Assembly: GCF_001007935.1 (NCBI RefSeq)
Contig: NZ_CP011451.1
Location: forward strand, 372,001 to 436,000
Direction: 5' to 3'
Length of the DNA: 64,000 bases
Origin: Nitrosomonas communis
GTDB lineage: Bacteria; Pseudomonadota; Gammaproteobacteria; Burkholderiales; Nitrosomonadaceae
The first letter of the stretch is position 1, and each line of letters opens with the position of its first letter. Under the pieces are notes generated by a model that saw nothing but the letters and a program-made list of their open reading frames with translations, searched no databases and was not told the origin of the DNA. Below are positions 12,567 to 22,157 of the stretch, in pieces. Both the position numbers and the translations under genes were made by a program.

Positions 12567-15500
12567 TTGGAAAATTTGCTTATTCCCTATCAAGCGACGA
12601 CCTGCATTTCCTCTAAAAGCGCGTTAGTATTGGCGCCCCATCCTGATGATGAAGTTTTTGGCTGCGGCGGTGCCATTATGCGCCATGTTGCGCACCATGA
12701 ACCTGTTCATGTCATCATCGTAACGGATGGCGCCCACGGCGTCAGTCAAAATGAAAGATCTGCCTATATCCAGCTCCGGCAAAACGAAAGCATTGCCGCC
12801 GCCGCTATCCTAAAGTATGGAAAGCCTGTTTTCTGGCAGTATCCTGACCGCGAACTATTCTATGGCGAAAAACTGATCTCAGATATTTCTTCAGCGATTC
12901 GCGATACTGAAGCCGATCTTATATATGCTCCCTCGGTCTACGAAGTACACCCTGATCATCGGACACTTGGCATGGCAGCGCTGGAAGCTGTTCGCCGAAG
13001 CGGCCATCCGATACAACTGGCGCTATATGAAATCGGTCAACCGATACAGCCCAATCTGCTGCTCGATATCAGCGATTTGGCTGCACGCAAGATGGAAGCA
13101 ATGCACTGTTTTATCTCACAAAATGTCAAACAGCGCTATGACCTGCATATTGCCGCACTCAACCACTATCGCACTTACACTTTACCTGCCGAAGTTACCG
13201 CAGCTGAGGCCTATATTCTGACCAGCACAGAAGAATTGGCAGGCGATCCCTTAAAGCTTTACCAGTCCGAACATACACGTCAGCAAAAAGCAGGGTTGGT
13301 TCTGGACACAAACGATATACCTCTGGTCAGCGTCATTATCCGCAGTATGGATCGCGACACCTTATCTGATACCTTGGATTCGGTCGCGTTGCAGACTTAT
13401 CCCAATATCGAGGTTGTTTTAGTCAATGCGAAAGGAGACGGACATCGCGCGTTAGATAAATGGTGCGGGCGTTTTCCGCTGTGCTTTTCAAATAATACCG
13501 AATCGCTTCACCGCAGTCAGGCCGCAAACCTGGGATTGGAAATCGCAAAAGGAAAATATCTGATCTTTTTGGATGATGATGATTTATTTTATCCGGAACA
13601 TATCGCGGATCTGGTAGCTGCTCTGCGAGCGCACAACACTTTTCGCTGCGCATACGCCGGCGTACGCGTCGAATATTATGTTAACGGACAGTTTGAAACA
13701 TCGGGTGTATTCAGTGCGCCGTTTGACCAGCGCAGACTCTGGGGTAGAAATTTTATTCCGATACATGCCATGCTGTTTGAGCGCGCATTGGTTGCCGAAG
13801 GCTGCAGGTTTGACGAACAGCTCGAATTCTTTGAAGACTGGGATTTCTGGCTGCAGCTGGCGCAACATACATCGTTATTGCACGTCGATAAAATTGGCGC
13901 GGTTTACAGGAATTTCGGTCATTCCGGCTTAGGACTCGAGCAGGACAAAAATACTATAAGAGCATTGAGAGGAAAATGTTTCGAGAAATGGATGACTCGG
14001 TTCAGCGGAGAGCAACTGGATGATTTGATTGAATACCGGGAGGAAGTCATCACCGGCCTGCACAATGATTTAGCCGGAATGCACGGTCAACTCACCGAAG
14101 CTCAGGACAGACTGGCCTCCAGCGAGCGCCAGAGCGAGCGCCAGATCAATGCGCTGGAGTGTCAGATCAATGCGCTGGAGCGTGAGATTACTGCGCTGTT
14201 AAAACAACAAAACGACCTGGAGCAGGAAGCGCTGAAAGGCCATGCACGTGAAGCTGCTTTGCACAAAACGGTTAACGATCTGACCCAGTCGACTTCGTGG
14301 AAAATTACCGCACCCCTGCGTTTTCTCTCCCGCATCATCTGCGGACAACATCATGAAGCGCTGGACGGCCTGCGCCGCCGCCTGATGCCTTGCCTGAGAG
14401 CGGTTTACTGGCGGCTTCCGGCTTCATGGCGTAACACAGCATTAACCCTGGCATATCGGACCGCAGGCCCTTTTTTTGCGAATACAAATCATTATGAAGC
14501 TTGGCGTTTAAATTCAAAATATCATTTTCATTACCTTCCCACCACTGCCACAGGTTTTCTGGCAAGCATGGTGAATTTACCCGATTTTGCGCCATTGGTA
14601 ACTCAACCTGCCGGACGCATCGCCATTCATGCGCATATTTTTTATCCCGACCTGGCTGCTGAATTTGCAAAATTTTTCCGCAATATGCCGTTTTCATATG
14701 ATCTGTTTGTCTCCACGACCAACGAAATCGCCAGCAATATATGCAAACAGCACTTTACCGGTTTACCACGCATGGAACAGCTGACTGTCTCAATGGTTCC
14801 CAACCGGGGGCGCGATATCGCGCCGATGTTCTGCACATTCGGTGATTCCTTGAAAGCTTATGACTTTATCGCGCATATTCACAGCAAGAAATCACTATAC
14901 AATAATGGTGCCACCAACGGGTGGCGGGAATATCTGTTAACAAATCTATTCGGCAGCGAGCAGCAGATCGCCAGAATCTTCACACTGCTTGACGGCGAAC
15001 ACAAAACCGGACTGGTTTATCCACAAAATTTCGCAGGACTGCCCTATTCTGCATACACCTGGTTATCCAATCAGCCCATGGGTCGCGTTTGGTGTAATAA
15101 GCTCGGCATCACTACATTTCCCACGGGTTATTTTGATTTTCCTGCCGGGTCAATGTTCTGGGCTCGAACAGAAGCGCTGCGGCCATTATTCGAAGCAGGC
15201 ATCACAATTCAAGATTTCCCTGAAGAAACGGGGCAGACTGATGCAACCCTGGCTCACTGTCTGGAACGATTGCTGGTCCTGGTCACCCGGAAATTAGGGT
15301 TTAATGCCGTCGTTCTCAGGGACATCCCATCAAACAGCTGGTCCCGCTGGCGTTTTGAACAGTACCTCGCGCGCAATTCGGAAAATCTGCAGGCCATGCT
15401 GGCAGATGCTTCTGTGCAGGTGGTCGTTTTTGATATTTTTGACACCCTGCTGACCCGGCCGCTGCTCTACCCTGAAAAAATCAAATCTATTATTGCACAG

Positions 15501-17216
15501 CGTGCCGGTGGAGAAGCGGGAAAACGCTATCTCGAATTACGCGCAGAAGCAGAGTCCCGGGCACGCCAGAAAGCCGGAAAAGACATCGGTCTGGACGCGA
15601 TTTTCGACGAATTATCAGTTTTGTCCGGTTTACCGGCCGACAGTATCACCAGGCTGCGCCAGCTGGAAGAATCGATTGAAACGGAGACTGTGGCGCCCAG
15701 ACCGGAAGTGGTCGCGTTACTGCAACTGGCTATTACTCTGCACAAACGCGTGGTACTAGCCAGCGACATGTATCTACCCAAAGCAACTATCGAGGCTATT
15801 CTCAGGAAAAACGGCATAACCGGCTGGCATCGGCTGTATGTGTCTTCCGATCTCGGTCTACGAAAAGATACGGGGGAATTGTACCGCCATTTGCTGTCTG
15901 AAGAACAGGTCACTCCGGATGCAGTCATGGTCGTTGGCGATAATGAACATTCTGATATACAAATTCCCGGCAACATGAAAATGAAATTACTTCATGTGCT
16001 GCGACCTGTCGAATTGGCACGAGCAACCCCCCGCCTCGGTCCTCTGGTTGAAAAATCTATTTACCAGGATGATCTGAACGTACAGCTCACACTGGGATCC
16101 CTGGTTCAGGAAAACTTTCAATCCCTGTCTTTTCCGTATTTCGATCCATCGGATCTTGTTCCGGCATCACCCTGGTCCATAGGATATTCCGTGGCTGGAC
16201 CGCTGATTCTGTCCTTTGTCCAGTGGCTCAAAGAAAAAGCAGCAGCAGATGGCATTCAGCATTTATTTTTTCTGTCACGCGAAGGCCAGATTTTAAAAAC
16301 GGTTTACGACCGGTGGGTATCCCATGATGCCTATGCCATACCGTCCGATTATTTGGTGCTATCCCGCCGCACAGTCGCGGTCCCGATGATTTCGAATCTT
16401 GACGATATTTTCGAAATAGCACGCGTTCAGTTTTCGCCCAATCTGCTTTCCATCTTTATGCAAGAGCGCTTTGGCATCACTTTATCACCAGAGGTGTACG
16501 ATGAATTTGCATATCGCAAGTTATGGCCGAAAAACAAATTGGTATCTGTGGAGGATCGGAATATTGATCATCTGATCCCGCTTCTTCAGGCGCTTGAAGA
16601 AAGAATTCTTGCCCAGGCGCAGGAAGAACGTCCTGGACTGCTGGCCTATCTGGATAAACTGGGATTCAATACGATCGATTCACCAGCAATCATTGATATC
16701 GGTTATGCCGCCACAATTCAGGGTCGCCTGAATCGCCTCATGAATAAAGTAATTCATGGTTACTATATGATCACCGAAGAACGCGCACAGAAAGTAGCCG
16801 CACAACACGACGCCATTACGCAGGGCTGTTTTGGCCATTTTGTCAATGCCTTCAATGACCCGCCGCTGATCTTCAAAAACAGCTTTTCCATGGAAAAATT
16901 ACTCAGCTCGGATGATGCACAAATTGTTCGCTATCGCCTCGAAAACACGGGTAACGCTCTTCCCGAATTTCGAGAATTGACTGAAGCGGAACACCGAACC
17001 AGGGCAACACGCGCTGAAATTCAACGCGGCATTCTGGATTTTGTAGATTGCAGCATAGCAGTCCGGGATAAGTTAATCAGTGATTTTATTGTGCCGCCTG
17101 GTACTGCAAAAAGCTTGTTCGAAGCATTTGTCGAACACCCTTCCGAATCTGAGCTGAAAATTCTCGGAAAACTGACGCTGGACGACTATTATTGTGGCCG
17201 GGGTCTGGTCAGTTAG
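12567..17216 (+). CDS. Giant fusion: PIG-L deacetylase, GT2, RgpF-like and HAD domains
   Basis: A 1,549-residue multidomain glycan-synthesis protein starting at TTG after a GAGAAGAAG ribosome site. Residues about 20-215 are PIG-L/LmbE-type (APHPDDEVFGCGG, later EVHPDHR), zinc-dependent sugar N-deacetylases. Residues about 250-440 are a GT2 glycosyltransferase (VSVIIRSMD, FLDDDDLFYPEH). Residues about 510-560 form a short coiled coil of repeated QINALE units. Residues about 680-890 match RgpF-type rhamnan synthesis proteins (VPNRGRDIAPMF, HIHSKKS). From about 950 there is a HAD-like region (VVFDIFDTLLTR, ASDMYLPK, VVGDNEHSD) with its long C-terminal extension. All frames are intact. The cytoplasmic enzyme probably assembles and edits one oligosaccharide. 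Confidence 0.8.
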   Translation: MENLLIPYQATTCISSKSALVLAPHPDDEVFGCGGAIMRHVAHHEPVHVIIVTDGAHGVSQNERSAYIQLRQNESIAAAAILKYGKPVFWQYPDRELFYGEKLISDISSAIRDTEADLIYAPSVYEVHPDHRTLGMAALEAVRRSGHPIQLALYEIGQPIQPNLLLDISDLAARKMEAMHCFISQNVKQRYDLHIAALNHYRTYTLPAEVTAAEAYILTSTEELAGDPLKLYQSEHTRQQKAGLVLDTNDIPLVSVIIRSMDRDTLSDTLDSVALQTYPNIEVVLVNAKGDGHRALDKWCGRFPLCFSNNTESLHRSQAANLGLEIAKGKYLIFLDDDDLFYPEHIADLVAALRAHNTFRCAYAGVRVEYYVNGQFETSGVFSAPFDQRRLWGRNFIPIHAMLFERALVAEGCRFDEQLEFFEDWDFWLQLAQHTSLLHVDKIGAVYRNFGHSGLGLEQDKNTIRALRGKCFEKWMTRFSGEQLDDLIEYREEVITGLHNDLAGMHGQLTEAQDRLASSERQSERQINALECQINALEREITALLKQQNDLEQEALKGHAREAALHKTVNDLTQSTSWKITAPLRFLSRIICGQHHEALDGLRRRLMPCLRAVYWRLPASWRNTALTLAYRTAGPFFANTNHYEAWRLNSKYHFHYLPTTATGFLASMVNLPDFAPLVTQPAGRIAIHAHIFYPDLAAEFAKFFRNMPFSYDLFVSTTNEIASNICKQHFTGLPRMEQLTVSMVPNRGRDIAPMFCTFGDSLKAYDFIAHIHSKKSLYNNGATNGWREYLLTNLFGSEQQIARIFTLLDGEHKTGLVYPQNFAGLPYSAYTWLSNQPMGRVWCNKLGITTFPTGYFDFPAGSMFWARTEALRPLFEAGITIQDFPEETGQTDATLAHCLERLLVLVTRKLGFNAVVLRDIPSNSWSRWRFEQYLARNSENLQAMLADASVQVVVFDIFDTLLTRPLLYPEKIKSIIAQRAGGEAGKRYLELRAEAESRARQKAGKDIGLDAIFDELSVLSGLPADSITRLRQLEESIETETVAPRPEVVALLQLAITLHKRVVLASDMYLPKATIEAILRKNGITGWHRLYVSSDLGLRKDTGELYRHLLSEEQVTPDAVMVVGDNEHSDIQIPGNMKMKLLHVLRPVELARATPRLGPLVEKSIYQDDLNVQLTLGSLVQENFQSLSFPYFDPSDLVPASPWSIGYSVAGPLILSFVQWLKEKAAADGIQHLFFLSREGQILKTVYDRWVSHDAYAIPSDYLVLSRRTVAVPMISNLDDIFEIARVQFSPNLLSIFMQERFGITLSPEVYDEFAYRKLWPKNKLVSVEDRNIDHLIPLLQALEERILAQAQEERPGLLAYLDKLGFNTIDSPAIIDIGYAATIQGRLNRLMNKVIHGYYMITEERAQKVAAQHDAITQGCFGHFVNAFNDPPLIFKNSFSMEKLLSSDDAQIVRYRLENTGNALPEFRELTEAEHRTRATRAEIQRGILDFVDCSIAVRDKLISDFIVPPGTAKSLFEAFVEHPSESELKILGKLTLDDYYCGRGLVS

Positions 17217-17255
17217 TTTATGATTAGTAAATAATCTATTCCATAAAGTACATAG

Positions 17256-18221
17256 ATGGTCAAACCTCTCATATCCATTATCGTCGTCAACTATAATTCC
17301 GGTGAAATGCTCTCTAAAGTCATGGACGCCTTATCAGAGCAGACTTACCAGAATTTTGAGGCCATTGTGATCGATAACCACAGCACAGATAGCTCCTGGC
17401 TGGCGGCTAAGGATACCACTTTCCCATGCCATCTTATCCGCCTTGATAAAAATATTGGCTTTGCAGCTGCTAATAATCTGGCTGCAACAAGTTATATTCA
17501 AGGCAATTGGTTATTTCTGCTGAATCCTGACGCCTATCCTGAACCGGATTGCCTGGAAATAATCACAAAAAATATTACTGCAACACCTGAGATTGACTGC
17601 TTTGCATGCACCCTGATCAAGGCAGAACAGCCGTCACTGCTTGACGGCATAGGTGATACCTATCATATATCAGGGTTGCACTGGCGCAGCGGGCATAATG
17701 CACCTTGTACAATCACACCCGTAAAACCAGTGGAGGTTTTTTCAGCATGCGCTGCCGCCGCCGTTTATCGCACCAAAACTTTCCTTCAACTTGGAGGTTT
17801 TGATGAATCATATTTTGCTTACTCAGAAGATGTTGATCTTGGTTTTCGATTACGTCTTTCGGGCGGGACATGTATTTTATTGCCCGATGCCAAAGTAAAT
17901 CATGTGGGTTCGGGAATAACCGGTCGATCAAGCGCTTTTTCAATATATTATGGACACCGTAATCTTACCTGGACTTTTATTAAAAACATGCCCATAGCTT
18001 TGATGGTTCTATTTTTACCGGTTCATCTGATCATGACGCTCTATGTTGGTTTTGTATTCGCGCTATCCGGCCGCTTCCATCCCTATGTACGCGCCAAATG
18101 GGATGCATTTAGCCAACTAGCTCCTCACTTGATTAAACGGAGAAAAATTCAGCATCAGCGTGTCTGTTCGTCACTCGAGCTATTGCGCCTGATGTGCTGG
18201 CTATCCCGCGACCGTTATTAA
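17256..18221 (+). CDS. Glycosyltransferase family 2
   Basis: A 321-residue GT2 enzyme that would transfer a sugar from a nucleotide donor. The N-terminus ISIIVVNYNSGEML and the acidic motif LLNPDAYPEPD (the DXD equivalent) are typical of rhamnosyltransferase-like GT2 proteins. FDESYFAYSEDVDLGFRLR is the conserved acceptor-side motif. A hydrophobic stretch near residues 245-270 could anchor it to the membrane. It follows the giant fusion by 39 bp and precedes a second GT2 by 3 bp, so the group is likely one transcript. Confidence 0.85.
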   Translation: MVKPLISIIVVNYNSGEMLSKVMDALSEQTYQNFEAIVIDNHSTDSSWLAAKDTTFPCHLIRLDKNIGFAAANNLAATSYIQGNWLFLLNPDAYPEPDCLEIITKNITATPEIDCFACTLIKAEQPSLLDGIGDTYHISGLHWRSGHNAPCTITPVKPVEVFSACAAAAVYRTKTFLQLGGFDESYFAYSEDVDLGFRLRLSGGTCILLPDAKVNHVGSGITGRSSAFSIYYGHRNLTWTFIKNMPIALMVLFLPVHLIMTLYVGFVFALSGRFHPYVRAKWDAFSQLAPHLIKRRKIQHQRVCSSLELLRLMCWLSRDRY

Positions 18222-18224
18222 TAC

Positions 18225-19166
18225 ATGATCACGCTGCAAAAGGACTCTTCCAATCAATGCGATGATGCGAGGCTGCCAGTTTCGGTCATTATTGTGAATT
18301 ATAATGCGGGTTCGTTTCTCACAGCCTGCGTTTCAGCCATTGCAGGAGAAGTTGAAGAAATAGTAATTGTTGATAATGCATCAACCGATGCCAGCATTAC
18401 AACATTAGCGTCAAGATTTCCAGCACAGTCACGTATTAAACTGATACAAAATACTGCTAATCTGGGATTTGCTGCTGCCTGCAATATTGGCTTTAGGGCC
18501 TCAACAGCACCTTACATCCTGTTTCTCAATCCGGATTGCGAACCTCAAAAGCAGTCGCTGCAACACATGCTTTCCGTACTTGAATCAGACCCTGGCTTTG
18601 GTATGGTTGGTGGCCAGCTTATCAATCCAGATGGTACGGAACAAGGTGGCGCACGCCGTGATATCCCCACCCCCTGGCGCGCTTTTGTACGCGTTTCCGG
18701 CTTGTATCGCCTGGAAAAATTCTGGCCGAAATTATTTCCCGACTTTCATCTGCACAAAAAACCGCTGCCTGACAAACTGGTGGAAGTGGAGGCCACATCA
18801 GGTGCGATGATGCTTGTTAGACGCGAGGCACTGGAAGCTGTCGACGGATGGGACGAAGGTTACTTTCTGCATTGCGAAGATCTCGACTTATGCATGCGTT
18901 TCCGGCAAAAAGGCTGGAAGATCCTGTTTGTTCCCGATGTACAGGTATTGCACTATAAGGGCGTATGCAGCCAGCCCCGCCCGATTTTTGTTGCTTGGCA
19001 TAAACACAGAGGGATGATGCTTTTTTACCGAAAATTTTTTCATGATCAATATCCCAGAATTTTAATGTGGCTGATTTTTGGAGGTGTATGGATGCGTTTT
19101 GCAGCAGTCGTAACCTTTCACTCGATCAGCTATCTTGGTAGTTTAGCGAGATTGCGTCGTGGCTGA
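18225..19166 (+). CDS. Glycosyltransferase family 2 (rhamnosyltransferase-like)
   Basis: A 313-residue GT2 protein. It has VSVIIVNYNAGSFL, FLNPDCEPQ (DXD position) and YFLHCEDLDLCMRFRQKGW, the ED-D acceptor motif of WbbL-like rhamnosyltransferases. It is clearly paralogous in layout to the preceding gene and starts 3 bp after it. The last codons overlap the start of the next gene by 8 bp. The donor sugar cannot be read from sequence; rhamnose is a family-level guess. Confidence 0.85.
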   Translation: MITLQKDSSNQCDDARLPVSVIIVNYNAGSFLTACVSAIAGEVEEIVIVDNASTDASITTLASRFPAQSRIKLIQNTANLGFAAACNIGFRASTAPYILFLNPDCEPQKQSLQHMLSVLESDPGFGMVGGQLINPDGTEQGGARRDIPTPWRAFVRVSGLYRLEKFWPKLFPDFHLHKKPLPDKLVEVEATSGAMMLVRREALEAVDGWDEGYFLHCEDLDLCMRFRQKGWKILFVPDVQVLHYKGVCSQPRPIFVAWHKHRGMMLFYRKFFHDQYPRILMWLIFGGVWMRFAAVVTFHSISYLGSLARLRRG

Positions 19167-20058
19167 TCAATACATGGGGGTATTTGGCGCGACCAGCTCT
19201 GTTGGGCAGTGCGTATTATCGTTGTTAAAGCAATATGGCTGGCAGACAGCGGCGTTTTCCCGCCACCAGGTTGAAGCTGAAATTATGCAACAAAATCCGA
19301 CGGTAACTTGGTGCCAGCTTAATCATGAGTCCATAATAAAAAAGATGGGACAATCTGGGTCAAAAGGTAAAAAGATTACTTCGTGGTTGTATCTGGCACC
19401 GATCTGGACATTGCCGACTTATTTTGATTTTCTGATAGCATATGGGGTACGAAGAATTGTGGTATTGTCTTCAACAAGTCTCTTTACCAAAGATGATTCT
19501 TCTGATAAAAGAGAAAAGGAAATTGCACAACATCTCGCTGAAGGAGAAACAAATTTACGTGCATGGGCTGAAAAGTATGGGATAGAATGGATTATTCTGC
19601 GTCCGACACTTATTTACGGACAAGGTCGCGATAAAAATGTCTCCGAAATAGCCCGATTTATTCGCCGCTTTAAATTCTTCCCGTTACTTGGCGATGCATA
19701 TGGTTTGCGCCAGCCGGTTCATGTAGAAGATGTTGCTGCTGCCTGCTTAGCCGCTTTTTTAGCAAGTAAAGTGGTCAATCGAGCCTATAATATCAGCGGG
19801 GGAGAGAAACTTACTTATCGTGAAATGATCAAACGAGTTTTCGCAGCTTTGGACCAGCCTCCTTATTTACTAACGATACCTCACTGGATTTATCGAGTAG
19901 CAGTAAGTATTTTGCAAAAATTACCGCGTTATCGTCATTGGACAGTAGCAATGGCTGAGCGAATGAATCGTGATTTGGTTTTTGAGTGTGTAGAAGCAGC
20001 ACGTGATTTTGGCTATACTCCTCGGCCGTTCATGCTGGCGAAAGAGGATTTACCTTAA
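19159..20058 (+). CDS. Atypical SDR / NAD(P)-dependent epimerase-like protein
   Basis: A 299-residue Rossmann-fold protein with the nucleotide-binding motif GVFGATSSVGQ near the N-terminus and RPTLIYGQGRDKNVSEIARF. The latter is typical of extended/atypical SDRs acting on nucleotide sugars. The usual YxxxK catalytic pair is not evident after LSSTSLF, so it may be a binding-only or atypical member. The GTG at 19159 overlaps the upstream stop by 8 bp; ATG 19174 is an alternative start. It closes the glycan cluster. The following 204 bp before the secretion operon are AT-rich with no gene. Confidence 0.75.
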   Translation: MADQYMGVFGATSSVGQCVLSLLKQYGWQTAAFSRHQVEAEIMQQNPTVTWCQLNHESIIKKMGQSGSKGKKITSWLYLAPIWTLPTYFDFLIAYGVRRIVVLSSTSLFTKDDSSDKREKEIAQHLAEGETNLRAWAEKYGIEWIILRPTLIYGQGRDKNVSEIARFIRRFKFFPLLGDAYGLRQPVHVEDVAAACLAAFLASKVVNRAYNISGGEKLTYREMIKRVFAALDQPPYLLTIPHWIYRVAVSILQKLPRYRHWTVAMAERMNRDLVFECVEAARDFGYTPRPFMLAKEDLP

Positions 20059-20262
20059 TGGCTGATATAAAAAACATTCTTTTACGAGAGAGAAACATCG
20101 TCAATTACCCTATCATTGCTCTGCTAAAAAATAATAGTAAATTTGCTTTTTAGTCAAGCTAAGAAATATTCCAAAATGTATTCCTTTTTTCATAACAGAG
20201 CAGCTGATTTTTCTGGCATATTGTTAGTCCTGGAAATTTTGGCACTCATTGGCCTATTTTAG

Positions 20263-22017
20263 ATGAAAGCAAAAAATACTCCTTATAGCGAACTTGCTGA
20301 GGTTTTAATCAGTTTTAAGCGCACATTTCGTACCGTTGGTGTTTTCAGTGCAGTAATTAATTTGCTGATGCTGATGCAGCCTTTATATATGCTGCAACTT
20401 TATGACAGTGTATTGACAAGCCACAACGAAATGACATTGTTGATGCTAACATTGATCATGCTGGGCGCTTTTATATTCATGGGTGCGTTGGAGTATATTC
20501 GCAGCTTGGTTCTGATACGAGTGGGGGCACAGTTTGATATGAAATTGAACAAACGTGTCTATACCGCAGCTTTTGAGCAAAGTTTACGCCAAGGGAATAG
20601 TAATGCGGGTCAGTCCTTACAGGATTTAACCAATTTACGCCAATTTCTGACAGGCCAGGCCTTATTTGCTTTTTTTGATGCGCCCTGGTTTCCAATCTAT
20701 CTGCTGGTCATTTTTCTGTTTCACCCCTGGTTGGGTGTGCTTGCTCTGTTCGGCACGGCTGTGTTAGTGTTGCTCGCCTATATTAACGAGCAGGTATCAC
20801 GAAAACCCCTTTCGGAAGCCAGCACCATGGCAGTAGCATCGACCTCATTGGCCACCAATAATTTGCGTAATGCAGAGGTAATTGAAGCCATGGGCATGCT
20901 GCCCAACTTGCAGGCGCGCTGGTACAAACTGCATGGTAAATTTCTGAACTTACAGGCAGAAGCAAGTGAAAAGTCAGGTTTAGTCAGTGCCTTAACTAAA
21001 ACGGCTTCGGTTACATTACAATCACTGATGCTGGGAGCAGGTGCGCTGTTGGTCCTGGATAACAGCATTTCTCCCGGCATGATGATTGCTGGCTCGATTT
21101 TAATGGGAAAGGCAATTGCTCCGGTACAGCAACTGATCGGTGTCTGGCGGCAATTCGGGAGTACGCGTAATGCCTATGAACGGCTGACAAAATTACTCGA
21201 AGAGAATCCTCTCCGTCAGCCTGGTATGTCATTGCCCCAACCAACTGGTGTAGTTTCAGTTGAAAATGTCATGGCGGCTCCGCCAGGATCGAAAGTGGCA
21301 GTTATCAAGGGATTAGCATTTAGTATTGCCGCTGGAGAGGTATTGGGTGTTATTGGTCCAAGCGGCTCAGGTAAATCAACTCTTGCGCGATTGCTGGTGG
21401 GGGTATGGCCTGCTGCAGCAGGTAAAGTGCGACTCGATGGCGCAGATGTATATCAGTGGAATAAGGATGAACTGGGGCCCCATATTGGTTATTTGCCGCA
21501 GGATATAGAGTTATTTGCTGGCACCATTAGTGAAAATATTGCACGTTTCGGTGAGGTCGACTCTGAAAAAGTGATCCTGGCAGCTAAGCGAGCAGGAGTT
21601 CATGAAATGATCCTGAGCATGCCTAAGGGATATGACACCTTGCTGGGCGATGGTGGAAGTGGCCTTTCAGGTGGACAGAAGCAGCGTATTGGCTTGGCGC
21701 GCTCGATGTATGGTGATCCCTCACTGATTGTGCTGGATGAACCTAATTCAAATCTGGATGATGTCGGTGAGCAAGCATTATTGGCAGCGATTGTCGACTT
21801 ACGTAAACGTGGTAAAACAATCATTCTAATTACTCATCGGACGAGTATTATTGCTGCCACTACCAAGCTACTGTTATTACGCGATGGTGTGCGCCAGATG
21901 TTTGGGCCAACTGACCAGATTCTGGCCGAATTGAGCAAACAGCAACAGGCACAAAAAGCACTGTTAGCGCAACGACAGGCTAAGGAGCAAGGTAGTCAAA
22001 GTGCTCAGATTGCTTGA
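20263..22017 (+). CDS. Type I secretion ABC transporter (PrtD/HasD-like)
   Basis: Inner-membrane ABC exporter of a type I secretion system. The 584 residues begin with six predicted membrane helices (about 25-300). The nucleotide-binding domain follows, with Walker A GPSGSGKST near residue 365, signature LSGGQKQRIGLARSMY and Walker B LIVLDEPNSNLD. There is no N-terminal C39 peptidase-like domain, so it matches the PrtD/HasD group, which exports proteins with uncleaved C-terminal signals. The HlyD adaptor and TolC-like channel follow. No RTX-type substrate is visible nearby. Confidence 0.92.
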   Translation: MKAKNTPYSELAEVLISFKRTFRTVGVFSAVINLLMLMQPLYMLQLYDSVLTSHNEMTLLMLTLIMLGAFIFMGALEYIRSLVLIRVGAQFDMKLNKRVYTAAFEQSLRQGNSNAGQSLQDLTNLRQFLTGQALFAFFDAPWFPIYLLVIFLFHPWLGVLALFGTAVLVLLAYINEQVSRKPLSEASTMAVASTSLATNNLRNAEVIEAMGMLPNLQARWYKLHGKFLNLQAEASEKSGLVSALTKTASVTLQSLMLGAGALLVLDNSISPGMMIAGSILMGKAIAPVQQLIGVWRQFGSTRNAYERLTKLLEENPLRQPGMSLPQPTGVVSVENVMAAPPGSKVAVIKGLAFSIAAGEVLGVIGPSGSGKSTLARLLVGVWPAAAGKVRLDGADVYQWNKDELGPHIGYLPQDIELFAGTISENIARFGEVDSEKVILAAKRAGVHEMILSMPKGYDTLLGDGGSGLSGGQKQRIGLARSMYGDPSLIVLDEPNSNLDDVGEQALLAAIVDLRKRGKTIILITHRTSIIAATTKLLLLRDGVRQMFGPTDQILAELSKQQQAQKALLAQRQAKEQGSQSAQIA

Positions 22018-22157
22018 TAAAGAGTAAATGCATGAGCGATGAGTCTGGTTTTAGTTTGATCATAATCATACATGACTGGTAAGCAGCGAAATAATAAACC
22101 CTCACGAAAGTTTGAACACTTTCTCAAATGACGTGACTGTGCAGGAAATAGAGAGAT

